In this document: positions 1 through 6,381 of the stretch, piece by piece
Position numbering within the stretch: the first letter of the stretch is position 1
How the letters are laid out: each line of letters opens with the position of its first letter
Assembly: GCA_041581935.1 (NCBI GenBank)
Contig: JBFICP010000072.1
Coordinates: forward strand, 1 to 13,580
Length of the DNA: 13,580 nucleotides
Direction of reading: 5' to 3'
DNA from: JAABYT01 sp041581935
GTDB lineage: Bacteria; Pseudomonadota; Gammaproteobacteria; HK1
Made by a program: the position numbers and the translations under genes
Notes under the pieces: model-generated
Databases searched by the model: none
Told to the model about the DNA's origin: nothing
The model's input: only the letters and a program-made list of their open reading frames with translations

Positions 1-162
1 ATCCGCATCCCTGAGCAACCGGTGCATTTCTCCGGAGTGAAACGGGGAATGCTCGAGCGCTCGCCGCTGCTCGGTGAACATACCGATGCGGTGCTCGCCG
101 AGGTTCTGGGGCTGGACACAAAACGGTTGCATGAGCTCAGACGCGAGGGCGTCGTCGGATAG
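1..162 (+). CDS. CaiB/BaiF family CoA-transferase, 3' end only
   Basis: Frame 1 is open from the window edge to the TAG at 160-162 and gives the last 53 residues of a protein. The tail contains LLGEHTDAVLAEVLGLD followed by a basic stretch and REGVVG. This is the usual C-terminus of family III (CaiB/BaiF) CoA-transferases, where a GEHT-D-VL-E-LG segment precedes a short helix ending in a G-V/I motif. Such enzymes move CoA between carboxylic acids without a covalent acyl-phosphate step. The acyl-CoA dehydrogenase 135 bp downstream suggests joint work in breakdown of a carboxylic acid. The catalytic Asp and CoA-binding regions lie outside the window, so the substrate cannot be judged. Confidence 0.8.
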   Translation: MRIPEQPVHFSGVKRGMLERSPLLGEHTDAVLAEVLGLDTKRLHELRREGVVG

Positions 163-297
163 GTTGGATGTCGGCTATCGCCGGACGCGATCCGGCCGCT
201 GACCGCTGTACTTGTTTCCACCTCTCGAGGAACGCGCACGCTCGCCAATGGGACACTCATCGCGAGCCTGCGCGCGCCGACAATGACGGAGGACGTC

Positions 298-1431
298 ATG
301 GATTTTTCCTATTCGCAAGACGAGCGCCTTCTTCGGGACACGTTGCGACGATTCGCCGAAAGCGAGCTTGCACCGCAAGCGAGCCGCATCGACGAGGACG
401 CGGAATTTCCCCACGCCAATCTCGACAAGCTCGCGTCTCTCGGGGTTTTGGGCATGAATCTTCCGCGCGAGTGGGGTGGCCCGGGCACCTCTGCGCTGGC
501 GCTGTCGCTTGCGGTGGAGGAAATCGCCGCTGCGTGCGCCTCCACGGCCTCGGCGTTGACGGCGCACTTTCTCGCCAGCGACGCCCTTCTGCTCGGCGCC
601 GAGGACGACTTGCGCGGCCGCTACCTGCGCCGGGCTGCAACCGGCGAAAGCTTGGGTGCCTTCGCGCTCACCGAGCCCCATGCCGGCTCCAATCCTGCCG
701 ACCTGCGATCGCGTGCCGAAACCATCGACGGCGGCTACCGGCTGCGCGGTAGCAAGCAGTTCATCAGCAACGCCGGGGTAGCCGATTTCATCGTGGTGTT
801 CGCCAAAACCGATCCGCAAGCCGGGCATCGTGGTATCAGCGCCTTCGTCCTGGATCGGGACAGCGCCGGACTGGAGATTTCGGGACCGGAAAAGACCATG
901 GGTCTCAAAGGCGGTCAGGTGTTCGCACTGACATTCGACTGTGAAATTTCACGCGCTGCGCGCGTCGGCCCCGAGGGCTCGGGATTCAAGCTCGCCATGC
1001 AGGTGCTCGATCGCGGGCGCGTCGAGGTCGCCAGCCAGTGTATCGGCATTGCCCGGGCGGCCTACGAGGCCGCGCTCGCCTGGGCGCGCGAGAGGGAAGT
1101 CGGCGACCGAACCCTCGCGAACTATCAGGGCATTCGCTGGATGCTCGCAGATATGGTCACCGCGCTCGAATCGGCACGCCTGCTCACCCACCGCGCCGCG
1201 ACGCTGCGCGAGCGCGGCGAGCGCTTTTCGACAGAGTCCGCCATGGCCAAGCTGTGCGCTTCCGAGATGGCCGCACGGGTCACCGACGCGGCCCTGCAGA
1301 TTCACGGCGGATACGGCTATAGCCGCGATCTGCCCCTGGAGCGCTACGTCCGCGACGCACGCATCATGAGGATCTACGAGGGCGCCAGCGAGGTGCAAAA
1401 AAACATCATCGCTCACGCTATTCTCGACTGA
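298..1431 (+). CDS. acyl-CoA dehydrogenase
   Basis: A 377-residue FAD-dependent acyl-CoA dehydrogenase of normal length, which would introduce an alpha,beta double bond into an acyl-CoA and pass electrons to ETF. Family marks are the N-terminal helical domain, ALTEPHAGSNP at residues 123-133 (first ACAD signature, flavin/substrate binding), QIHGGYGYSRDLPLERYVRD near the C-terminus (second signature), and RIYEGASEVQ with Glu361 as the likely catalytic base. I choose the ATG at 298 because GGAGG at 288-292 sits 5 nt before it. An in-frame ATG at 283 lies upstream of that site and has no ribosome-binding site. It follows the CoA-transferase and may share its transcript. The exact acyl substrate (short, branched or aromatic) cannot be read from the sequence. 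Confidence 0.93.
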   Translation: MDFSYSQDERLLRDTLRRFAESELAPQASRIDEDAEFPHANLDKLASLGVLGMNLPREWGGPGTSALALSLAVEEIAAACASTASALTAHFLASDALLLGAEDDLRGRYLRRAATGESLGAFALTEPHAGSNPADLRSRAETIDGGYRLRGSKQFISNAGVADFIVVFAKTDPQAGHRGISAFVLDRDSAGLEISGPEKTMGLKGGQVFALTFDCEISRAARVGPEGSGFKLAMQVLDRGRVEVASQCIGIARAAYEAALAWAREREVGDRTLANYQGIRWMLADMVTALESARLLTHRAATLRERGERFSTESAMAKLCASEMAARVTDAALQIHGGYGYSRDLPLERYVRDARIMRIYEGASEVQKNIIAHAILD

Positions 1432-1458
1432 GCCTGGAATTCGAGCGAATGTCATCAT

Positions 1459-1487
1459 TTGCATATAGTACTAATACGAACTATTAT
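1459..1487 (+). promoter_or_regulatory. sigma-70-type promoter for the marR gene
   Basis: TTGCAT at 1459-1464 (-35) and TATTAT at 1482-1487 (-10) are separated by exactly 17 bp. The predicted start is near 1494, just before the marR reading frame. The spacer is almost entirely the palindromic operator described separately, so a bound repressor would block RNA polymerase. This supports autorepression. Confidence 0.6.
1466..1483. promoter_or_regulatory. MarR operator, copy 1 (upstream of marR)
   Basis: TAGTACTAATACGAACTA is an imperfect 18-bp palindrome, TAGTnCnnATnnGnACTA. Its reverse complement agrees at 17 of 18 positions with a second copy at 1999-2016, in front of the GST gene. Length, AT-rich core and dyad symmetry are as expected for a MarR-family dimer. 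It occupies the spacer of the marR promoter. Confidence 0.75.
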
Positions 1488-1519
1488 CGCGGTCCCTTTT
1501 GTTTGAAACGACCGATGCG

Positions 1520-1981
1520 ATGCCGACGCCCGGGAAAAAATACTCTGAAACCGACAAGGCCGCACGGGAAGCCTTTGTGCCGGTAATGCGCGAGCTCGTC
1601 AGGACCTATCAGGCGTTTGCCGCCTACGACGCGGCCGGATTCGCGGACGTGGATCTGACCGTGCCCCAGGCCGACGTCATTTTCACACTCGGCAACACGG
1701 GGGGCCTCACCTGCAAGCAGATTGGCGAGAAGACGCTGATTACCAAGGGGACGTTGACGGGCATTCTCGATCGCCTGGAGGCAAAGCACCTCGTCCGCCG
1801 CGTGCCGCTGGCCGAAGATCGCCGCAGCACCCGCATCCAGCTGACGCGCGCCGGCGAGCGCGTCTTCGAGCGCGAGTTCCCACGCCAGATTGCTCACCTC
1901 AAACGTCGTTTCAAACGCCTCACGCGCGCCGAGCTGGAGTCAATTCACACGGCGCTGCGCACCCTTCGCAGGGTGTTTTGA
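1520..1981 (+). CDS. MarR family transcriptional regulator
   Basis: A 153-residue winged-helix regulator of normal MarR length. Predicted helices fill residues 12-60. The helix-turn-helix lies at about 63-90 (LTCKQIGEKTLITKGTLTGILDRLE), and the wing carries the conserved D-R-R-S-T sequence at 100-104 and LTRAGE at 108-113. Cys65 at the start of the DNA-binding region could act as a thiol sensor, but that is speculation. The start is uncertain: the ATG at 1520 or an in-frame TTG at 1499; neither has a clear ribosome-binding site, and the predicted transcript start near 1494 leaves little room. Nearly identical operators before this gene and before the adjacent GST suggest that it represses both itself and the GST until an electrophile or aromatic ligand binds. 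Confidence 0.9.
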   Translation: MPTPGKKYSETDKAAREAFVPVMRELVRTYQAFAAYDAAGFADVDLTVPQADVIFTLGNTGGLTCKQIGEKTLITKGTLTGILDRLEAKHLVRRVPLAEDRRSTRIQLTRAGERVFEREFPRQIAHLKRRFKRLTRAELESIHTALRTLRRVF

Positions 1982-1998
1982 GTCTGCATTTGCCCATT

Positions 1999-2016
1999 TA
2001 GTTCGTATTAGTACTT
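1999..2016. promoter_or_regulatory. MarR operator, copy 2 (upstream of gst)
   Basis: TAGTTCGTATTAGTACTT matches the reverse complement of the operator at 1466-1483 at 17 of 18 positions. It begins 18 nt after the marR stop codon and ends 26 nt before the GST start. A weak promoter (TTGCCC at 1990-1995, TACTTT at 2012-2017, 16-bp spacer) would overlap it. CATTTGC also precedes both operators (1456-1462 and 1987-1993), so the two regulatory regions share their layout. Confidence 0.72.
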
Positions 2017-2042
2017 TTTAGCCAGCCAACAGGAGTCATCCC

Positions 2043-2717
2043 ATGTCCAAGCTCAAGCTCATCAGCCACCATCTTTGCCCCTACGTGCAGCGCTCGCGCA
2101 TCGTGCTCGAGGAGAAATTCGTTCCTCACGAGCTGGAATTCATCGATTTGGCCGCCAAGCCCGACTGGTTCGCGGCGATATCCCCGCTCGGCAAGGTGCC
2201 CGTGCTGCTGGTGGACGGCCAGCCGATTTTCGAATCCGCGGTCATCGCCGAGTACCTCGACGAGGTCACCGCGGGCGCGCTGCATCCCGCGGATGCGTTT
2301 CAAAAGGCTCGCCACCGCGGCTGGATCGCGTTCGCGTCGAGCACACTCGACAACATCGCCGGCTTCTACAACGCCCCCGACCAGGCGGCATGGGAGCACC
2401 AGCGTGTTGCGCTCACCGACAAGTTCGCGCAGCTCGACACCGAGCTCGGCGCAGGGCCCTATTTCGCCGGATCCGCCTTTTCCCTGGTGGATGCCGCCTT
2501 TGCGCCGGTATTCCGCTACTTCGAGGTATTCGAGACCATTGACGACTTCGGCTTTTTCGACAGGGCCGAGGCGGTCGGCGCGTGGCGCGCGGCGCTTGCC
2601 GCGCGCCCGTCGGTGAAAACCGCGGCCGTGCCCGACTATCACCACCGCCTGCTCGCGTTTCTCAGCCGTCGGCACTCGCACCTGTCCGGGCTCATCGGAC
2701 GGCCGCGGGCGGCTTGA
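2043..2717 (+). CDS. glutathione S-transferase, omega-like with catalytic Cys
   Basis: A 224-residue cytosolic GST. The N-terminal thioredoxin fold carries HHLCPYVQR with Cys12 at the active-site position, as in omega/CLIC-like and other Cys-type GSTs that act as thiol transferases or dehydroascorbate-type reductases rather than classic conjugating enzymes. Val52-Pro53 (KVPVL) is the cis-proline that contacts glutathione, and Glu64-Ser65 (FESAVI) binds its gamma-glutamyl part. The C-terminal helical domain contains the N-capping box S147-L-V-D150. AGGAG at 2031-2035 lies 7 nt before the ATG. The gene follows marR and has its own copy of the MarR operator, which points to an inducible response to electrophiles or quinones. 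The natural substrate is not visible. Confidence 0.92.
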   Translation: MSKLKLISHHLCPYVQRSRIVLEEKFVPHELEFIDLAAKPDWFAAISPLGKVPVLLVDGQPIFESAVIAEYLDEVTAGALHPADAFQKARHRGWIAFASSTLDNIAGFYNAPDQAAWEHQRVALTDKFAQLDTELGAGPYFAGSAFSLVDAAFAPVFRYFEVFETIDDFGFFDRAEAVGAWRAALAARPSVKTAAVPDYHHRLLAFLSRRHSHLSGLIGRPRAA

Positions 2718-2747
2718 CCCGCGATGCGCCCTGTAAGCGCGCGGGTC
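2716..2747 (+). other. hairpin at the gst stop codon
   Basis: GACCCGCG (2716-2723) and CGCGGGTC (2740-2747) form a perfect 8-bp stem with a 16-nt loop, beginning inside the gst TGA stop. No T-tract follows, so it is a weak terminator candidate or simply a 3'-end stabilising stem. Confidence 0.3.
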
Positions 2748-2768
2748 GCTCGAGGCAGTTGTTCAATT

Positions 2769-2785
2769 CCTGTACACCTTACAGG
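2769..2785. promoter_or_regulatory. 17-bp dyad CCTGTA-N5-TACAGG, possible activator site
   Basis: The two 6-bp arms are perfect inverted repeats. A lone CCTGTA half-site also lies at 2730-2735. The dyad centre (2777) is about 135 bp upstream of the start predicted for the sigma-54 promoter, a usual distance for an enhancer-binding activator. The arms also resemble LuxR-type boxes, but the spacing is one base shorter (CTGT-N7-ACAG rather than N8). The binding protein is unknown. Confidence 0.4.
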
Positions 2786-2801
2786 CACTGCATGATCCGC
2801 A

Positions 2802-2847
2802 AGCCGGGCCCGGAATTCTCCGGGGCCCGGCTCAGGTCGCGGTTTTT
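2802..2847 (+). terminator. GC-rich hairpin, probable gst terminator
   Basis: AGCCGGGCCCGG (2802-2813) pairs with CCGGGGCCCGGCT (2820-2832) around the loop AATTCT, giving a 12-bp stem with one bulged base. TTTTT follows at 2843-2847, but only after 10 nt, so this is not a textbook intrinsic terminator. Its place between gst and the next promoter candidate supports a terminating role. Confidence 0.45.
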
Positions 2848-2885
2848 CCTGCCGATTCAATCGCTTGAGGTTGCTCGAGCGACCC

Positions 2886-2901
2886 TGGCATCTATTTTGC
2901 G
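2886..2901 (+). promoter_or_regulatory. candidate sigma-54 promoter of the biosynthetic operon
   Basis: TGGCA (2886-2890) and TTGC (2897-2900) are spaced so that the GG and GC dinucleotides are exactly 10 nt apart, the RpoN -24/-12 arrangement. It matches the core of TGGCAC-N5-TTGC except the sixth base. The predicted start is near 2912, leaving a leader of about 230 nt before the ATG at 3143. I found no good sigma-70 promoter closer to the gene. A match of this quality could arise by chance in a window of this size, but its position in the only long gap before the operon favours it. Confidence 0.45.
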
Positions 2902-2977
2902 AAGCATCTCCCGACGGTAACCCGACCGATGCGACTCCACCCCGGAACGGGGGCACGCGTCGCCCGGGCACCGTCGG

Positions 2978-3004
2978 CACACTCCGGGTCGTAGCGACCG
3001 TGTG
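2978..3004 (+). other. bulged hairpin in the predicted operon leader
   Basis: GGTCG-TAG-CGACC (2987-2999) is a perfect 5-bp stem with a 3-nt loop. It extends by CACAC (2978-2982) pairing with GTGTG (3000-3004) across a 4-nt bulge. If transcription starts near 2912, the structure lies in the untranslated leader. I recognise no known riboswitch class. Confidence 0.25.
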
Positions 3005-3142
3005 GCGCGCGCTGCCCGTAGATGTGAAGCAGGTTTCGGTTCGCGATGCCGGACGTACTTTTCCCGGCACAGGCTGCCGATTAATTCAGTGTCAGCAACA
3101 GGAACCGCGCCGCGGCGCGCATCCGACAAGGAAGCATTTCTC

Positions 3143-4861
3143 ATGTCCGCACTGCAAAGCATTTCAAGCACGGCGCCCGACACCCCTGCCGGCGTTCGTC
3201 CCGCGGCGGTGCCACCGCGGCGACTGCGGGACATCGGCGCGAGCAGCCCGTGTCCCCGGGAGAGCGTGCTCGCGCTGCTGGAGGAGCATGCCCAGCTCCA
3301 TCCGCTGAATCGAGCCCTGGTGATGCTCGACGGCGAGAGCGCCCGCGCCGTCACCTACGTGGAGCTCGCACACCGGGTCGGGCGTCTCGCCGCCTGGCTT
3401 TGCGCGCGCTTCCCCGAGGGCGGCGAGCGCATTGCCATCATGTCGGAGTCGAGCCCCGCATGGGGCATTCTGGCGCTTGCCACCATTGCCTCGCGCAACG
3501 TCGTGGTTCCCGTCGATACCGGCGTCGAGCGCGACACGCTGGAGACCCTCGTGCGGCGCGTGCGCCCGGCGATACTGGCGTGCTCTGAAAAGCATCGCGA
3601 GACGGCGGACACGCTGGTTGCCCGCGGCATCCTCGAGGGTTCAATCCTGCCGCTCGAGCACCCGCACCTGGACGTGACGCCGCCCGCGGAAGCGGCACCC
3701 ATCAGCGGGTCGAGCGACTACCGTCCGGCCCGCGGCACCGCGGTGATGGCATTCACCTCCGGCACCACCGCGACACCGAAGGCCGTGGAGATCGGCTTCC
3801 ACAGCCTCGTGTTTCAAATTCGCGCGCTCACCGGCTGCTTCTCGCTGCGTCCCTCGGACCGGCTTCTGTCGTTGCTGCCGATGCATCACATGCTGGAGTT
3901 CACCACCGGCTTCCTGTGCCCGCTATGGGCGGGCGCGCAGGTGAATTACCTGCACTCGCTCCTGCCCCATGACGCGCTCGTGCGCATGCGCACGTTGAGC
4001 ATCACCCGGGTTGTCACGGTGCCCGCCTGGCTCACGCTTCTCAAGCGCGCGCTCGAGCACGGCGCGCGCGCGGACGGCACCGGCAGGCCCTCGCCGTCGC
4101 GGCTTCGGGCTCACGCGCGATGCGCGTTCGGTGCCGACTTCGAGCATTTCGTTTCGGGCGGCGCGCCGCTCGCCGACGAGCTTGTCGACTTCTACCAAGC
4201 CGTAGGCGCTCCCGTCATACAGGGCTACGGTCTCACCGAAACCGGCCCGGTGGTTTCCACAAACACCGCGACGGGAAGCCGGCGTGGCTCGGTGGGTCGG
4301 CCACTGGCGGGCACCGAAACGGCCATTTCGAGCGCCGGCGAGATCCTCGTGCGCGGACCCCATGTCGCCACCCACTACCGGCTCGACGACGGTGTGGTGG
4401 AAAGCGTCGCCGATGCCACTGGCTGGTTTCACACGGGGGATCTCGGACGCCTGGACTCGGACGGCTTTCTCTATGTCACCGGGCGCAGCAAAACCACCAT
4501 CGTGCTCGCCAACGGCAAGAACGTTCAGCCCGAGGAGATCGAGACGCGACTGCAGGCCTGCGACGCCGTCGTCGAGGCCGGCGTGATCGCGCTCGGAGAC
4601 GGCGCCACGGAGCGCGGCGAAGAGATCTGCCTGGTGGCGGTACCTGCACCGGATTTCGCCAGCGCATGCCGCGCAACGAATCAGGATTTCGAGCAGGCGA
4701 TGCAGCAACGCATTCGCGATGCGCTCGCGGCGCTTGCACCTCACAAACGTCCCCGCCGGATAATCCTTCGCGACCATCCGCTTCCGCGCAACACGGCGGG
4801 AAAGCTTCGCCGCCCGGCACTGGCCGAATGGGCGAAAAACCAAATCGGGAGTCACTCTTGA
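3143..4861 (+). CDS. acyl-AMP ligase (ANL superfamily; acyl-CoA/acyl-ACP synthetase)
   Basis: A 572-residue adenylate-forming enzyme that would activate a carboxylic acid with ATP and pass it to CoA or a carrier-protein thiol. ANL core motifs appear in order: TSGTTATPK at 205-213 (P-loop-like A3), GYGLTETGP at 361-369 (A5), GWFHTGDLG at 427-435 (A7, Asp433 for the ribose), GRSKTTIVLANGKNV at 447-461 (A8 hinge), and NTAGKLRR at 550-557 with Lys554 as the adenylation lysine. The layout is closest to long-chain acyl-CoA synthetases. The first 40 residues are Pro/Ala/Ser-rich and non-conserved. I take the ATG at 3143, preceded by AAGGAAG at 3128-3134; a longer frame from 3002 codes for unconvincing basic sequence. 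As first gene of the operon it probably supplies the acyl starter, perhaps to the carrier protein at 10638. Chain length cannot be told from motifs. Confidence 0.9.
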   Translation: MSALQSISSTAPDTPAGVRPAAVPPRRLRDIGASSPCPRESVLALLEEHAQLHPLNRALVMLDGESARAVTYVELAHRVGRLAAWLCARFPEGGERIAIMSESSPAWGILALATIASRNVVVPVDTGVERDTLETLVRRVRPAILACSEKHRETADTLVARGILEGSILPLEHPHLDVTPPAEAAPISGSSDYRPARGTAVMAFTSGTTATPKAVEIGFHSLVFQIRALTGCFSLRPSDRLLSLLPMHHMLEFTTGFLCPLWAGAQVNYLHSLLPHDALVRMRTLSITRVVTVPAWLTLLKRALEHGARADGTGRPSPSRLRAHARCAFGADFEHFVSGGAPLADELVDFYQAVGAPVIQGYGLTETGPVVSTNTATGSRRGSVGRPLAGTETAISSAGEILVRGPHVATHYRLDDGVVESVADATGWFHTGDLGRLDSDGFLYVTGRSKTTIVLANGKNVQPEEIETRLQACDAVVEAGVIALGDGATERGEEICLVAVPAPDFASACRATNQDFEQAMQQRIRDALAALAPHKRPRRIILRDHPLPRNTAGKLRRPALAEWAKNQIGSHS

Positions 4862-5433
4862 GCCCCACGTACCTGCTGTTGGCCGCACTCAATCTCGGCT
4901 TCATCGGATTGTTGCCGCGCATCTTCTTCGATTCCCGCGGCCGGAAAAACGTCATGTGGTGGGCGACCGCGGCACCCTTTTTCGCCGCCGGAGCGGTGCT
5001 CGTGCTGTGCTTTGCGGGCGTCTGGCAAGCGTGGTACCTGCCGGGCGGCGCGACGTTGCACGAGACCATCGCGGTACCCTTCGCCTGCGCTTCCATCGCG
5101 CTCATCGCCTACACCATCGGCACCCACAGGGTTCCGCTCGCGCTTTGGCATCAGGACGACGACGCGCCCCGCAGCGTGGTCACCTACGGCGCCTACAAGT
5201 ACGTCCGCCACCCTTTTTACAGCGCCTTTCTGCTGGCACTCACCGGAACGCTGCTGGCTTGCCCGCATCCGGGGACTCTTGCCTGTCTCGTCTATGCCGT
5301 GCTGATGCTTCAGCACACGGCACGCAAGGAAGAGCACAAGCTCTCGAGCTCGGAGTTCGGCGACGAGTACCGCGGTTACTTGGCGCGCACCGGTCGCTTC
5401 ATTCCACGCCTTCGAAGTCCCGCCGCCCAGTGA
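4858..5433 (+). CDS. ICMT/STE14-like membrane carboxyl methyltransferase
   Basis: A 191-residue integral membrane protein with four or five hydrophobic segments (about 3-24, 31-56, 68-90, 119-134, 138-153). It carries the C-terminal signature of isoprenylcysteine carboxyl methyltransferase-like enzymes: YGAYKYVRHPFY at 110-121, which binds SAM, and KEEHKL...FGDEYRGYLARTGRFIP at 157-183. Bacterial members methylate varied lipophilic acids or thiols, so a prenylated-cysteine substrate is not implied. The best start is the TTG at 4858, overlapping the ligase stop as TTGA, with GGGAG at 4847-4851 six nt before it. An ATG at 4828 is in frame but lacks a ribosome-binding site. Its place inside the operon suggests it methylates the pathway product, giving a membrane-associated last or tailoring step; that is inference. 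Confidence 0.82.
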   Translation: MSPTYLLLAALNLGFIGLLPRIFFDSRGRKNVMWWATAAPFFAAGAVLVLCFAGVWQAWYLPGGATLHETIAVPFACASIALIAYTIGTHRVPLALWHQDDDAPRSVVTYGAYKYVRHPFYSAFLLALTGTLLACPHPGTLACLVYAVLMLQHTARKEEHKLSSSEFGDEYRGYLARTGRFIPRLRSPAAQ

Positions 5434-6377
5434 ACATATATCTTCACGATCCGGTTTACGCCCTCGGCGACACGACCTACAGCGTCGAGCAGTCGGTTAA
5501 GGCTTCGCGCACGGTGTCGAGCGCCGAGACGCTGCGCGAGGCCGGATTCGTATCGCACCACGTCTGCTCGCCGGAGCTCGGCGTCGAGGATCTCTCGGTG
5601 CGTACCGCCTCGCAGCTCGGTGAATGCCTGGACACGGTATCGACGGTCATTTTCTCCACCTGCCTGCCGATGAACGGCAGTGTCGGCAGCTTCGCGGACT
5701 TCCGGGCATCGCGCGATGTAAAGCACCTGATGGACTTCCCGGCGAGTCGCCTGCAGGCCGCGTGCGGTCTGCAGGAAACCCAGGTCATCGGGCTCAATCA
5801 ACAAGCCTGCACCGGCATGCTGGGTGGCATACGCCTGGCTCGGGCGCTGTTGCAGAGCGAAGCCGATGTCGATGACATCCTGTGCATCACCGCCGATCGC
5901 TTTCCTTGCGATGCGATTTACGAGCAGTCCTACAATCTGATTTCCGACGGCGGCGCCGCCGTCGTCGTCTCGCGGCTCGAGCGTGGCTTTCGTGTCATCG
6001 GCTGTCACCAGATCACCAATGGCGCGCTCGTGCAGGCAAGCGACGACGAGGTGGTCGGTACGTACTTTAACTACACCCACCGGTTGATTCAGGAAAGCCT
6101 CGCCAAGATCGATGCCGGAATGGGCGACATCGACTGGATCGTCGCGCAGAACATGAACATCAAAGCCTGGCAGATTCTCGCGCGCCTGTTGTCATTCGAT
6201 TCCGAACGGGTGTACTTCGAATCGCTTCCGGAAGTGGGCCATGTCATCAGTGGCGATAACATCATCAATTTGAAAAAGCTCGATGACAGCAACGCCATCC
6301 GTCCAGGCGAAAAGTTGTTGTTGATCATGGCCGGATACGGCATGAACTGGCAGAGCGTGATTCTGGAAAAGGTCTGA
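5430..6377 (+). CDS. ketoacyl-ACP synthase III-like enzyme with altered active site
   Basis: A 315-residue thiolase-fold protein of KAS III (FabH-like) length. The nucleophile is Cys127 in NQQACTGMLGGI (FabH has a similar ACSGF context), and AGYGMNWQSVIL at 301-312 fits the C-terminal glycine-rich strand where FabH has GGGLTWG. The two other triad residues differ. Where FabH has P-H-Q-A-N this protein has A-Q-N-M-N (239-243), so His becomes Gln240. Where FabH has G-N-T-S-A it has GHVISGDN (270-277), placing His271 at the Asn position. Loss of the decarboxylation pair suggests acyl transfer or condensation without malonyl decarboxylation, as in other KAS III-derived acyltransferases. The GTG start at 5430 overlaps the previous stop as GTGA; no strong ribosome-binding site is seen. 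It probably acts between the carrier proteins of this operon. Confidence 0.88.
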   Translation: MNIYLHDPVYALGDTTYSVEQSVKASRTVSSAETLREAGFVSHHVCSPELGVEDLSVRTASQLGECLDTVSTVIFSTCLPMNGSVGSFADFRASRDVKHLMDFPASRLQAACGLQETQVIGLNQQACTGMLGGIRLARALLQSEADVDDILCITADRFPCDAIYEQSYNLISDGGAAVVVSRLERGFRVIGCHQITNGALVQASDDEVVGTYFNYTHRLIQESLAKIDAGMGDIDWIVAQNMNIKAWQILARLLSFDSERVYFESLPEVGHVISGDNIINLKKLDDSNAIRPGEKLLLIMAGYGMNWQSVILEKV

Positions 6378-6381
6378 CGCC

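Larger units (their letters stand above)
2718..3142. other. 425-bp non-coding regulatory gap upstream of the biosynthetic operon
   Basis: No convincing gene lies here; the open frames on either strand have no ribosome-binding site or recognisable product. In order the gap holds a hairpin starting at the gst stop codon (2716-2747), a 17-bp dyad (2769-2785), a GC-rich terminator-like hairpin (2802-2832, T5 at 2843-2847), a sigma-54 promoter candidate (2886-2901), and about 230 nt that would be the 5' leader of the operon, with a bulged hairpin at 2978-3004. The MarR operator found before marR and gst does not recur here, so the operon seems to be under separate control. Confidence 0.7.

Noticed and set aside
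175..828. Long minus-strand open frame opposite the acyl-CoA dehydrogenase
   Set aside because: It is a high-GC shadow: no family motif, no ribosome-binding site, and it lies wholly opposite a clearly conserved enzyme and its upstream region.
1396..1402. A7 run near the end of the acyl-CoA dehydrogenase as a slippage site
   Set aside because: The frame continues normally through the conserved C-terminus, so there is no sign of frameshifting.
2769..2785. A LuxR-type quorum-sensing box
   Set aside because: The arms resemble one, but the spacing is one base short (CTGT-N7-ACAG), and no luxI or luxR gene is in the window; kept only as an unspecified activator dyad.
2639..3070. Minus-strand open frame across the gst-ligase gap, and a plus-strand frame at 2582-2920
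   Set aside because: Translations are low-complexity Arg/Pro-rich with no recognisable motif; regulatory elements explain the region better.
3002..3142. N-terminal extension of the AMP ligase from a GTG at 3002
   Set aside because: The extra residues are basic and unlike the family; the ATG at 3143 has an AAGGAAG ribosome-binding site.
4120..4857. Very long N-terminal extension of the methyltransferase frame
   Set aside because: It is Arg-rich shadow translation of the AMP ligase; membrane-protein sequence begins only near 4858.
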